NCBI GenBank assembly: GCA_947483545.1
Contig: CANKNP010000112.1
Coordinates: 1-13,650, forward strand
Direction of reading: 5' to 3'
Source: Deltaproteobacteria bacterium
Lineage (GTDB): Bacteria; Myxococcota; UBA796; SXON01
Length of the DNA: 13,650 nucleotides
Each line of letters opens with the position of its first letter. Within the stretch, counting starts at the first letter, position 1. Both the position numbers and the translations under genes were made by a program. The notes beneath the pieces are model-generated. The model was given only the letters and a program-made list of their open reading frames with translations. It was not told where the DNA came from and made no database searches. Of this stretch, positions 1-7,478 are shown piece after piece.

Positions 1-1
1 C

Positions 2-1234
2 CCAGGCAAGGCCGTCGGCACCCGCCGGGTCGCGCTGATGCGCGCGCCGTGGCTCAACGTGGCGGACGCCCGGGCGACGATGAACGATGATGGCGAGGTC
101 GTCGTGCAATGGCACCCGACGAACCTGTCCATCTCGCGGATGCCGGCGTTGGAGTGGGTGCGGATCCGAGGCCAGGACCTCGACGTCAGCCTGGGCAGCC
201 TGCCGGCCTTGCAACAGCTCGACGTCGAGGCCCACACGCTCGTCCTCCATGAGCCCCTCCGGAACGTGCGCCGGGCCGCGCTGGGCGTGCGCCGGCTGGT
301 GGGGCTTGACCGCCTCCCCGGCGTCGAGCACCTGAGCCTGGCCGGACAGTTTCCCGAGCTCGCGCGCCTCGCCCCCCGCAGCCTGAGGATCGCCTGTGAG
401 CTGCACGAGGTTGTGGTTCGCAGGCCCAAGGAGCTGGTTGAGCTCCACCTGCGAGATGCGCGGAACATCGCCGGGATCGAGCGGTTCTCGAATCTCGTCC
501 GGCTCGACCTTCATGGGAGCCGCGTGGACGATCTGGAGCCGCTGACCCGGCTGGAGCACCTTCGGATCCTCGATGTCCGAACCCTCTCCGCGTCGCTTTC
601 CCCGCTCACCCGCATCCCGAGCCTCCGTGCCATCGCCGCCCAGCGGAGTGACGACATCCCGGCAGCGATCCTTCCGATCGTGACACACGCGGAGGGCTCG
701 GACCTCCCCGTGCTCGCCGCCCGAAACGAGTCTCTCCTCCCGCTGCGCGATCTCTGGGATCGCGTCTCAAGCTTGGTCTTGAGCCATGATCTGGACGAGA
801 TCAGCGTGGGGTGCGACGCCCTCGCCGAGGCCCACGCCGTCGCGTCCTTCGATTGGCTCCTCCAAGGTGTCAGCGTTTGGAACCTGCGCAGCGGGCACCT
901 CCATCCCGAACCCGAAGCCCGCGCCTTTCATCTGCACGCGTTGCTCCGTCTGATCGCGCTCGCGCCCGCGGAGAGCGTTGGCCGCCGCATCCGCGACGAA
1001 CTGGACCGCGTGGAGGTCTGGTTCTCACCGAAATCCGAAGCGCCGGTCGATCTCTCTGTGTTTGTCGGCTTTCCCAAGCTCCGGTCCCTCACGCTCCACC
1101 GCATCACCCGCATCCACGCGGTGCCTGAGCAGCTGGACATCGCCCATGTCGAGCTGGGTTTCGCGCCCGAGCGAGAGATCCCCGGGAGTCTCCGCAGCTT
1201 GGCTCCCGAAATTTGGGTGGGCCACACCCCATGA
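2..1234 (+). CDS. Leucine-rich-repeat protein, 5'-partial
   Basis: The first in-frame ATG is at 38. The frame stays open to the left edge with G/C in nearly every third codon position and no ribosome binding site before the ATG, so the gene probably starts outside the window. Seen: irregular leucine-rich repeats over roughly the first 200 residues after that ATG, with units such as LPALQQLDVEA, LPGVEHLSLAG, FSNLVRLDLHGSRVDDLEPL and LEHLRILDVRTL. A less repetitive alpha-helical stretch follows, then one more LRR-like unit (FPKLRSLTLHRI) near the C-terminus. There is no membrane segment and no enzymatic motif. LRR proteins usually act as protein-binding scaffolds; no partner can be named. The stop codon overlaps the ATG of the next gene (ATGA, 1231-1234), so the two are probably translationally coupled. 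Confidence 0.7.
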   Translation, partial: PGKAVGTRRVALMRAPWLNVADARATMNDDGEVVVQWHPTNLSISRMPALEWVRIRGQDLDVSLGSLPALQQLDVEAHTLVLHEPLRNVRRAALGVRRLVGLDRLPGVEHLSLAGQFPELARLAPRSLRIACELHEVVVRRPKELVELHLRDARNIAGIERFSNLVRLDLHGSRVDDLEPLTRLEHLRILDVRTLSASLSPLTRIPSLRAIAAQRSDDIPAAILPIVTHAEGSDLPVLAARNESLLPLRDLWDRVSSLVLSHDLDEISVGCDALAEAHAVASFDWLLQGVSVWNLRSGHLHPEPEARAFHLHALLRLIALAPAESVGRRIRDELDRVEVWFSPKSEAPVDLSVFVGFPKLRSLTLHRITRIHAVPEQLDIAHVELGFAPEREIPGSLRSLAPEIWVGHTP

Positions 1235-1797
1235 GATGGTCGGATCTCGTGACCCCCGCCGGCGCGCTCACGACCCTGCGGCTCATCTTTGCGGGGATCC
1301 TCCCCTATTTTCTCGGCACAGGCTGGCTCCTGCCGCTCTACCTCTTCGCGCTTTGGACGGACGTGGCGGACGGCTATGTTGCGAGGCGCGCGGGGCATGC
1401 CACTCGGGCGGGCGCGGCGTATGACGCCTGGGTGGACAAGTCCCTGCACGTCAACCTCGGATGGGCGCTGGCGCTCGCGGATCTCGTACCGGATTGGTTC
1501 ATGTTGTGTTGGTTCAGTCGCGAGCTGATCCAGCTCCCGATGCACTTTGTGCTCATGCACCGGTTTCGGACGGCGAACGCGCCGGCGCCGCAGACCAGCC
1601 TGCTCGGCCGGGCGACCGCCATGACCCTGGCGCTGGCGTTCTTCCTGGCGCTCGCAGGTTGGCCCGCGTCCGGACTCACGCTGGGGCTGACACTTGCAAC
1701 GGGGGTGCTCGGCACGCTCGCGAGCGTTCAGTACGCCGCGATCTTCTTCGGGGGCCCGCCATCGGGTCCGGTTGTCCGCTCCCTGTCCCCAACGTAG
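1231..1797 (+). CDS. CDP-alcohol phosphatidyltransferase family membrane protein
   Basis: 188-aa integral membrane enzyme of the family that moves a phosphatidyl or phospho-alcohol group from a CDP-linked donor to an alcohol acceptor in the inner membrane. The full family signature D-x2-DG-x2-AR-x8-G-x3-D-x3-D is present at residues 44-69 (DVADGYVARR ... GAAYDAWVD), so the metal-binding aspartates are intact. Hydrophobic segments precede the motif (about 16-42) and follow it (about 74-92, 125-175), as usual in this family. ATG at 1231 was chosen because it gives an ATGA overlap with the upstream stop; an upstream TTG at 1213 would add six residues. Whether the acceptor is glycerol-3-phosphate (PgsA-like), inositol or another alcohol cannot be told from the sequence. 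The protein is similar in length to PgsA, but I would not use that symbol. Confidence 0.85.
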   Translation: MRWSDLVTPAGALTTLRLIFAGILPYFLGTGWLLPLYLFALWTDVADGYVARRAGHATRAGAAYDAWVDKSLHVNLGWALALADLVPDWFMLCWFSRELIQLPMHFVLMHRFRTANAPAPQTSLLGRATAMTLALAFFLALAGWPASGLTLGLTLATGVLGTLASVQYAAIFFGGPPSGPVVRSLSPT

Positions 1798-1805
1798 ATT
1801 GCCTG

Positions 1806-3200
1806 ATGCCCCTCCCTGCGCGCACTTCGTGGCGCCTTCCATTCTGGCTCCCCCTCTCCCTGCTCGCCTGCTCCGGGGAACCGACGGAGGACTCTCCCAC
1901 CGACACGGACACCCAGCCCGTCTCCGACGCAGACGAGGATGGCTACGCGACGGAGGAAGGCGACTGTGACGACACCGACGCCACGGTGAACCCGGACGCC
2001 ACAGAGATCTACTACGACGGTATCGACCAGAACTGCGACGAACTGTCCGACAACGACGCGGATCTTGACGGCGCTGAGGTGGACACGGACTGCAACGACA
2101 ACGACGCGACGATCCTTCCCGGTGCTGAGGAGATCTGCGATGGGGTGGACAACAACTGCGCGGACGGTGTCGACGAGGGGGTGGCGATCGAAGGTTGGAC
2201 GGACGCCGATGGCGATGGCTACGGGGATGCGACGCTGCCTGTGAGCGTCTGCGAGCCCGATCCCAGCATTGTCGAAAACGGCGACGACTGTAACGACCAC
2301 GATCCGGCCCTGAGCCCAGCGGCGCTGGACATCTGTGATGGGGTGGACAACGACTGTGATGGTGTCGTGGACGGGGATGCGACCTACCATACGACGTACT
2401 ACGCAGACATGGACGGGGACACCTACGGGGACCCGTCGTTCAGCACCTCGGCGTGCTCGGAGCCCGTCGGGTCTGTGACAGACATGACCGATTGCGACGA
2501 CGCCAATGGGGCGACCTACCCTGGGGCCCCCGAGCTCGACAATCTCGTGGACGACGATTGTGACCTTTGGGTGGACGAGGACTTCGTCGCCGTGGGGGAC
2601 ATCGTCCTCACCGAGGTCGCGCGACAACCGCTCGTCGGCACCAGCGCGACGGTCGCGGAAGCGATGTGGTTGGAAGTTTACAACGCCTCGGCTCGGACGG
2701 TGGACCTGTCCTCCTGGTACGTCCAAACGACGACGGGGGCGTTCTTCATCGACCCCGCAGATGCGTTCCTGCTCGCCCCCGGGGAGTATGGCGTGCTCTG
2801 CAAGACCGACGACTACGAGGGGTCGAGCAGCGCGATTTTCCCGTTGGTTTGCGACTATCTCTGGGGTGCCGAGGGCGAAGACCCCGCCTACGTCTCGACC
2901 CACCACACCAACACCTTCACCCTCCAAGCGGACGCCGACACGCTCGCGATCTACCTCCACGGCGACGAATCCGTGGGCACGCAGATCGATGGCTTGGGCT
3001 GGACCTACGTGGACGGCGCGACCTCCACAGACTGGCCGCGCGACCCAGGGCAGTCCATGGGCCTCGATCCGGACCTGCTCGACGCCCTCTCGAACGACGC
3101 AAACACGAGCTGGTGTTCGACCATCAGCGCCACCTGGTGGGTCTCCAGTGATGCCTCGGACTACGGCACCCCGGGCGCCGCGAACGAGGACTGCCTGTGA
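1806..3200 (+). CDS. MopE-type metal-binding-repeat lipoprotein with C-terminal lamin-tail domain
   Basis: 464-aa predicted outer-membrane or surface lipoprotein. A signal peptide ends in the lipobox L19-L20-A21-C22; Ser at +2 is compatible with outer-membrane sorting. From about residue 41 there are four acidic repeats of the MopE / 'putative metal-binding motif' type, with DADxDGY-like calcium loops followed by DCDD or DCND and CDGVDNDCDG elements (for example DGIDQNCD, CDGVDNNCAD, CDGVDNDCDG, LVDDDCD). From about residue 262 to the end there is a lamin-tail-like domain: VGDIVLTEV, MWLEVYNASARTVDLSSWYV, LLAPGEYGVL, and the terminal YGTPGAANEDC. Known of the families: the repeats bind calcium or copper in secreted proteins, and bacterial lamin-tail domains are surface beta-sandwiches. 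The start at 1806 lies eight bases after the previous stop and is the only one that yields a clean signal peptide; no Shine-Dalgarno is evident. The open frame upstream of it is a shadow of the preceding gene. Confidence 0.85.
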   Translation: MPLPARTSWRLPFWLPLSLLACSGEPTEDSPTDTDTQPVSDADEDGYATEEGDCDDTDATVNPDATEIYYDGIDQNCDELSDNDADLDGAEVDTDCNDNDATILPGAEEICDGVDNNCADGVDEGVAIEGWTDADGDGYGDATLPVSVCEPDPSIVENGDDCNDHDPALSPAALDICDGVDNDCDGVVDGDATYHTTYYADMDGDTYGDPSFSTSACSEPVGSVTDMTDCDDANGATYPGAPELDNLVDDDCDLWVDEDFVAVGDIVLTEVARQPLVGTSATVAEAMWLEVYNASARTVDLSSWYVQTTTGAFFIDPADAFLLAPGEYGVLCKTDDYEGSSSAIFPLVCDYLWGAEGEDPAYVSTHHTNTFTLQADADTLAIYLHGDESVGTQIDGLGWTYVDGATSTDWPRDPGQSMGLDPDLLDALSNDANTSWCSTISATWWVSSDASDYGTPGAANEDCL

Positions 3201-3772
3201 CGCTACCCGCCGGCATGTTGGAGGAGCTATCGGCCGCCTACGAGACGCCGCCCCGGCCGTACCACAACTACGCCCATGTCGGTGAGGTTTTGCGCCATTT
3301 TGAGGCGGCCTCCGAGGGCCCGGGCTGGACCCAGCCCCGGGAGGTGATGCTCGCCGTGCTCTTCCATGACGCGGTGTACGAGGCCGGCCGCAAGGACAAT
3401 GAGCAGCGCAGCGCCGATCTTGCGGTGGCCGCAATTGAGAAATGGTCGTTGTCTGCCGATCCAGCGCGGGTGCGGCACCTGATCGAGCTCACGGCGCGCC
3501 ACGGGTCGCTGACCCCGAGCGACGTGGACGCCGAAGCCGCCATGTTCCTGGATTGCGACATGGCGATCCTCGGCGCCGATCCGGCGGCGTTTGACGCCTA
3601 CAACACGGGCATCCTGCAAGAATACGCCGGAGCGGGCCCTGCCTGGGTGGTCCGGATGTACCGCCGACGCTTTCTGCGCGGCTTGTTGAAGATGGACCGG
3701 ATCTACCTATCGGATTGGGGTCACGCGCGCTGGGATGCTGCGGCGAGGGAGAACTTGCGGCGGGTGGGCTGA
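3197..3772 (+). CDS. HD-superfamily metal-dependent phosphohydrolase (predicted)
   Basis: 191-aa soluble protein resembling the uncharacterised group of 'predicted metal-dependent HD superfamily phosphohydrolases'. Seen: RPYHNYAHVGEVL (His23 and His27), the HD pair His57-Asp58 in the motif VLFHDAVYE followed by DNEQRSA, and a distal aspartate in FLDCDMAILGA (Asp119/Asp121). Together these make the H...HD...D metal-binding set. The substrate is unknown; family members hydrolyse phosphate esters, often of nucleotides. The start is GTG, overlapping the lipoprotein stop as GTGA (3197-3200), so it is probably coupled to that gene although the two proteins would act in different compartments. It is the last gene of the leftward operon; the next gene lies on the opposite strand. 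Confidence 0.85.
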   Translation: MTLPAGMLEELSAAYETPPRPYHNYAHVGEVLRHFEAASEGPGWTQPREVMLAVLFHDAVYEAGRKDNEQRSADLAVAAIEKWSLSADPARVRHLIELTARHGSLTPSDVDAEAAMFLDCDMAILGADPAAFDAYNTGILQEYAGAGPAWVVRMYRRRFLRGLLKMDRIYLSDWGHARWDAAARENLRRVG

Positions 3773-3846
3773 GGGAGACGTTCGAGCACGGCGGCGTGGA
3801 CGACATGGGCGTGGTGCCCCGACGTCTCGAACGGTCACCCTCGAAA

Positions 3847-3989
3847 CGGGGGGCTTGCCCCCCGCAGCCGATGCCCAACCGCACCCGAGCCGGGTCCCGG
3901 CTTCGGCGGGTACTCCCGCCGAAGCCGGGTATGCGCTCGTACCCGAGCGCACCCCGGCTCGCGGGGGGCGTGGGGGGCTTGCCCCCCAC
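3847..3989. repeat. REP-like block of G/C palindromes
   Basis: Two nearly identical short stem-loops flank the block. One is CGGGGGG-CTTG-CCCCCCG (3847-3864); the other is GTGGGGGG-CTTG-CCCCCCAC (3970-3989). Between them, CGAGCCGGG (3886-3894) pairs with CCCGGCTCG (3953-3961) around an inner perfect 15-bp hairpin (3896-3929). The nested, symmetrical design and repeated G6-CTTG-C6 element resemble REP/BIME-type intergenic repeats. A genome-wide copy count is needed to tell a dispersed repeat family from a local terminator. Confidence 0.6.
3896..3929. terminator. Perfect 15-bp stem, 4-nt loop; possible bidirectional terminator
   Basis: Arms at 3896-3910 (CCCGGCTTCGGCGGG) and 3915-3929 are exact reverse complements around the loop TACT. 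It lies between convergent genes, where a two-way terminator is expected. There is no T-tract on either side, so classical intrinsic termination is not supported; it may instead be a repeat element or an RNA 3'-end stabiliser. Confidence 0.4.
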
Positions 3990-4043
3990 AAAGCAGGGCG
4001 GGTTTGGAAGCCAGCCATGGCGAGAAACTTCGCGGCAGGGACC

Positions 4044-4757
4044 CTACGACCCCTCCGCCGCCAGCCTTCCCTCGCTTTTGCTCACCAACATCGACGGCGC
4101 GTCGCCTCGTCCCAGCTTCATGCCCCGCTCCGCGAGGGACACCCACCGCCCGCCGCCCACCACGAGGTGGTCCAGGAACGACACGCCCAGGACGTCCGCG
4201 GCCTCCGCGACGGCGCGGGTGACCAGGATGTCGTCGGGGCTCGGCTCGGGGTCGCCGCTTGGGTGGTTGTGGGCCAACACCAGGGCTGAGGCGCCGACTT
4301 CGATGGCCACCTTCAGGATCTGGCGGCAGTCCACGACCGTGTGTGCGTCGTTGCCCACGGTCAGCACCCGGCGGCAGATCGGTCTGAGGCGACGATCCAG
4401 GTACAAAGCGTGCAGCTCCTCCCGCGCCAACCCCTGGAGCGCGGGGGCCAGCCAGCGCGCCGCATCTTCCGCGGTCACCAGCGAGCCTTTTCGGCTCGCG
4501 CCCTGGGCCAACGCCCGGCGGCCGAGCTGGAGGGCGGCGTGGATCCTGAGCGCCCGCACGGTGCCCACCCCGCGGATGCGCGCGATGGCCTGTGGCGCGA
4601 CGGTGGCCAGCGTCGCGAGATCCCCGTAGGTGTCGAGCAGGCTGGCGGCGATCGCCCGCGAGGACAGACCGCCCGCGCCTGTTCCGAGCAGCAGGGCGAG
4701 CAGATCGGCATCGCCCAACCGGTCAGGGCCATCCAGCAGGTAATCTTCGCGCAACAT
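4044..4757 (-). CDS. radC: RadC/YsnA-family JAB (JAMM) domain protein
   Basis: 237 aa. Seen: an N-terminal helix-hairpin-helix region (DRLGDADLLALLLGTG about 12-27; IRGVGTVRALRIHAALQLGRR 61-81), then the RadC/MPN+ domain with the JAMM zinc motif HNHPSG at 163-168. The motif residues are His163, His165, Ser173 and Asp176 (AHNHPSGDPEPSPDD), with Glu113/Glu114 upstream in REELHALYL. Known of the family: a metalloprotease-like or nuclease-like fold, historically linked to DNA repair but with no established cellular role. Start chosen at 4757 because a GGAG lies five bases upstream and homology-like sequence begins right there; an upstream in-frame start at 4847 would add 30 low-complexity residues. 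The gene is divergent from the RND exporter and convergent with the HD gene. Confidence 0.88.
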   Translation of the reverse strand: MLREDYLLDGPDRLGDADLLALLLGTGAGGLSSRAIAASLLDTYGDLATLATVAPQAIARIRGVGTVRALRIHAALQLGRRALAQGASRKGSLVTAEDAARWLAPALQGLAREELHALYLDRRLRPICRRVLTVGNDAHTVVDCRQILKVAIEVGASALVLAHNHPSGDPEPSPDDILVTRAVAEAADVLGVSFLDHLVVGGGRWVSLAERGMKLGRGDAPSMLVSKSEGRLAAEGS

Positions 4758-4847
4758 CGGGGCTCCGGGGGTTCGTGCTGGGGCTACGCACGACCCGTGC
4801 CAGGCACCCGATGCAGGTAGAACGCCACGAGTGCTCAGGGGTGTCAA

Positions 4848-4876
4848 ACTGACAACTGTCGGTGACGGTTGTCAGT
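4848..4876. promoter_or_regulatory. 13-bp near-perfect palindrome, candidate operator
   Basis: ACTGACAACTGTC (4848-4860), a 3-base centre GGT (4861-4863), then GACGGTTGTCAGT (4864-4876). The arms are reverse complementary with one mismatch. It has much more A/T than its surroundings and sits in a divergent promoter region, 91 bases from the radC-like start and 161 bases from the RND start. This fits a dimeric regulator site, though as RNA it would also form a hairpin (the mismatch becomes a U-G pair). Its outer TGTCAG half-site also occurs in the 13529-13567 array. Confidence 0.45.
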
Positions 4877-4888
4877 CCGACGCCTCTC

Positions 4889-4922
4889 CTGGGGGGGCCC
4901 GGCTGATGCCGAGCCCCCCCAG
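4889..4922. repeat. G7/C7 stem-loop upstream of RND gene
   Basis: CTGGGGGGG (4889-4897) pairs with CCCCCCCAG (4914-4922), and inside it CGGC (4900-4903) pairs with GCCG (4908-4911) around TGAT. It resembles the G6/C6 stem-loops at 3847-3864 and 3970-3989 but has a different interior. Confidence 0.5.
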
Positions 4923-5024
4923 ACCCCCCGGCTCGCTACCGCTCGGGTCCGACGCGGAGGGCAATGCCTGACGACCCCGCTCCCTCCACGCCCCCCGCCT
5001 TTTGCGCTCGCCCCGCCATCGGGT

Positions 5025-5030
5025 AAGGGG
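5025..5030 (+). promoter_or_regulatory. Ribosome binding site AAGGGG for the RND gene
   Basis: AAGGGG seven bases before the ATG at 5038. It decides the start against the in-frame TTG at 5002, which would add 12 residues and has no such site. Confidence 0.55.
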
Positions 5031-5037
5031 CCCGCCC

Positions 5038-7455
5038 ATGACTCCGTACGTCCCTGGCTTTTACGGCCGCCTCGCCCGCTGGGTGATGCACCACCGCGCG
5101 GCCACCGTCGGGATCGCGGCGTTCATCACGCTGATCGCGGGGGCGTTCTGCACTCAGTTGCGCGTGGACAGTGACATCCTCGCGCTCATGCCACAGGAGG
5201 AGCCGAGCACCCAGGCGCTCAAGCGCCTCGACGATGAAGAGGGCGGCGTCAACTTCCTCACGATCTCGGCGGACGCGGACGATCCGGCCAAGCTCGCCGC
5301 GTTCATGGACGATTTGCAGGTCCGCATCGAGGCGCTGCCGAACATCGAGTGGGTGTTGTGGAAGATTGACCCCGAGGTCACCTGGCGGATCGGCCTGCTG
5401 CAGCTCCCGGTCGAGGACCTTGTGAACATGCGGGATCGGCTGCGAGCCGCGCTCTCTCTGGGCTCGGCGATGGCCAATCCGTTCATCGCCGGGCGGGTGC
5501 TGGATCTCGGTCCGATCACCGAGAAGCTCCAGAACGCGGGCGATGGCGTGCAGCTCTCCTCCGCCGAGGGCACCGCGCGGATGGTGGTCCGCCCGACGGT
5601 CTCGGCCCACGATCTGCCCGCCGCGCGGGTGTTCATGCACGAGATCGACGGTGTGCTCGCCGCCGCCGACGCCCCTGCGCATGGCGTGACGATCCAGTGG
5701 CTCGGCGGGGCCTACCGCCACAACGTCGAGGACTACGAGGGCATCGTCAACGACATCGTGGGGATCACCGGGGCGAGTTTTGTGATGGTGCTGGTGCTGA
5801 TCGCCGGCGCGTTCCGATCCCCCCGGGCGGTGATCCTCATCTTCGCGCCCCTGGTGGTGTCCAACATCTGGACGTTGGGCGTCGCGGGGGCCACCGTCGG
5901 CTCGCTCAACACGTTCACCTCCTACGTCAACGCCGTGCTCATCGGCCTCGGCGTGGAGTTTGGCGTACACCTCTACGCCCGTTTCCGAGAGATGCGTGAA
6001 GCGGGCCGGGACGTCGAGGATGCTGTCATCCGCGCGTGGGACGAATGCGGCGGGGCCTGTACGTCCGCGTCGCTCACCTCCGCGGCGGGCTTCGCGGCCC
6101 TGCTCGCCGCGCACTTCGCGGGGTTTCGCCAGCTTGGATGGTTGCTCTCGCTCGGTCTTGTGCTCTGCTTGGTCGGCGAGCTTGTGCTCATGCCGGTCCT
6201 GATCACGTGGGTGGACGTGCGCGGGGCGGTCGCACCCCCTCGGGCGGGCCGTTGGCGCGTAAAGGGCCGTCGCCCCGCCACCTACCGCCTCGCGCCGGTC
6301 AGCCTCATGGTGATCGCCTCCATGACGCTGGTGTGCGCGCTGCTCGCCCCGCGGATCCAGTTCGAGTACGATCTCTCGGCGCTGCGGCGGACTGGCCTCG
6401 CGTACGGGGACCTCTCCGAGAAACAACGGGCGTTGGCCCGGGATAGCTACGCTCCTCTCGTCGTCAGCTACCCAGACGAGGCCTCGTTGAACGCCGCGCA
6501 CGACCGGCTCACGGCGAAGCTCACCGAGGGCAAGCTCCCGCTGATCACCAAAGTGCTCTCTGTCCGGAGCGTGTTGCCCGCCGATCAGGCCGAGCGCATC
6601 GTGATCCTCAAGGAGATAGCGCTCCTGGCGTCAGACCCCAACGCCATCTTCCTGCCGCCGCCGGTGGCCAAGAACCTGCAGAAGCTGCGTGACCTCGGGG
6701 TGAAGGAGCTGTCTCCGGCGGACCTGCCGCTCCCGCTGCAAGCGGCGCTGGGCGGCCAAGACGGGCGCCACCGGTTGATGCTCGTCCCCGGCGGCAACAT
6801 GTGGGACATGCGGGAGGCCGCCGCGCTGACGGAGTGGGTAGACCGTGAGCTGGCGGGCCAGGACGTCGCCGGCGAGTACCTCACGCTCGGCACGCTCTTT
6901 CGGCTGCTGAACCACGATGCCCCCATCATCGCGGGCATCGCGTTTGGGTTGGTGCTCCTGTTCACCGGGCTGGACCTCCGAAACCTCCGCGCCACGCTGG
7001 GTGCGGTCGCGGTCCTGCTCGCGGGGATGGCGTGGTGGGGTGCGCTGCTCGTGCTGTCGGAGATCAAGATCTCCATCGTGAGCTTCGTCGGCATCCCGAT
7101 CACGCTCGGTATCGGCATCGACGTGATGATTCACCTGATTCATCGCCTCAAGCAGGAGGGACCGGGCGGCATCCTCCGGGCCCTGACCACCACCGGTTGG
7201 GCCAGCGCGCTGGGCACCTCCACGACCGTCGTCGCCTTCGCGGCGCTGTCCCTCGCTGGCTCGCAGGGCATCCGCTCGCTCGGCCTGCTCGTGCTGCTCG
7301 GCGAGTCGGCCGTCACGCTCGCCGGCTTTGTGCTCGTCCCCCTCGGCTTTGCGACAGCTTGGCGCCTTCAAGGTCGCCAACCCGCGCGCCACCATGTTCA
7401 CAACCCGCACGTACATCCGCTGAGCGACCTGCCCCCCCCGCCGGCGGCGCCTTGA
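5038..7455 (+). CDS. RND-superfamily (MMPL-type) exporter
   Basis: 805-aa inner-membrane protein with the duplicated RND layout. There is a membrane segment near residues 22-40, a large periplasmic loop, and a cluster of membrane helices around residues 240-400. A second N-terminal-type helix follows near 425-445, then a second loop and a second helix cluster around residues 640-785. Each half carries the family's conserved helix-4 region: IGLGVEFGVHLYARFREM near residue 300 and LGIGIDVMIHLIHRLKQE near residue 690. Known of the family: proton-motive-force-driven export of lipids, hopanoids or hydrophobic compounds to the outer membrane. The substrate cannot be read here. The first half has Glu (GVEFGVHL) where Asp is common. 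It is the first of seven same-strand genes and pyrD follows after 23 bases. A run of eight C lies in the C-terminal codons (7432-7439). Confidence 0.87.
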   Translation: MTPYVPGFYGRLARWVMHHRAATVGIAAFITLIAGAFCTQLRVDSDILALMPQEEPSTQALKRLDDEEGGVNFLTISADADDPAKLAAFMDDLQVRIEALPNIEWVLWKIDPEVTWRIGLLQLPVEDLVNMRDRLRAALSLGSAMANPFIAGRVLDLGPITEKLQNAGDGVQLSSAEGTARMVVRPTVSAHDLPAARVFMHEIDGVLAAADAPAHGVTIQWLGGAYRHNVEDYEGIVNDIVGITGASFVMVLVLIAGAFRSPRAVILIFAPLVVSNIWTLGVAGATVGSLNTFTSYVNAVLIGLGVEFGVHLYARFREMREAGRDVEDAVIRAWDECGGACTSASLTSAAGFAALLAAHFAGFRQLGWLLSLGLVLCLVGELVLMPVLITWVDVRGAVAPPRAGRWRVKGRRPATYRLAPVSLMVIASMTLVCALLAPRIQFEYDLSALRRTGLAYGDLSEKQRALARDSYAPLVVSYPDEASLNAAHDRLTAKLTEGKLPLITKVLSVRSVLPADQAERIVILKEIALLASDPNAIFLPPPVAKNLQKLRDLGVKELSPADLPLPLQAALGGQDGRHRLMLVPGGNMWDMREAAALTEWVDRELAGQDVAGEYLTLGTLFRLLNHDAPIIAGIAFGLVLLFTGLDLRNLRATLGAVAVLLAGMAWWGALLVLSEIKISIVSFVGIPITLGIGIDVMIHLIHRLKQEGPGGILRALTTTGWASALGTSTTVVAFAALSLAGSQGIRSLGLLVLLGESAVTLAGFVLVPLGFATAWRLQGRQPARHHVHNPHVHPLSDLPPPPAAP

Positions 7456-7478
7456 CCTTGCCCCCCGCGCTCCCGCCC

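Larger units (their letters stand above)
3773..4043. other. Convergent intergenic region, no gene
   Basis: About 270 bases between the 3' ends of the HD gene (plus) and the radC-like gene (minus). Open frames here are GC-driven and show no family resemblance. The stretch holds an 8-bp inverted repeat (CGTTCGAG at 3779-3786, CTCGAACG at 3826-3833) and a dense block of palindromes (3847-3989, listed separately). Its position makes a transcript-ending or insulating role plausible. Confidence 0.7.
4758..5037. other. Divergent intergenic region between radC-like and RND genes
   Basis: 280 bases that should hold both promoters. It contains a 29-base near-perfect palindrome (4848-4876) and a G/C stem-loop (4889-4922), each listed separately. 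I could not find convincing -35/-10 pairs by eye, and no open frame here looks like a protein. Confidence 0.65.

Noticed and set aside
1461..1805. Upstream extension of the metal-binding lipoprotein frame
   Set aside because: It would overlap the transferase in another frame and bury the signal peptide; ATG at 1806 gives a proper lipobox.
928..1842. 304-codon open frame on the minus strand
   Set aside because: Antisense of the LRR and CDP-alcohol transferase genes; Arg/Glu/Gln-rich without motif.
1728..3434. 568-codon open frame on the minus strand
   Set aside because: It lies opposite the metal-binding lipoprotein, whose signal peptide, repeats and lamin-tail motifs are convincing. The antisense protein is Arg/Val/Gly-rich with no family pattern, a usual result of high GC and GAC/GTC-rich codons.
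3715..4629. 304-codon plus-strand open frame opposite the radC-like gene
   Set aside because: Ser/Arg/Pro-rich low-complexity translation; the JAMM motif is on the other strand.
4936..6501. 521-codon open frame on the minus strand
   Set aside because: Antisense of the RND exporter; rich in Arg, His and Glu with no motif, while the plus strand has clear RND sequence.
7032..7478. Upstream extension of the pyrD frame into the RND gene
   Set aside because: The extension is an out-of-frame reading of conserved RND helices; pyrD homology begins after 7479.
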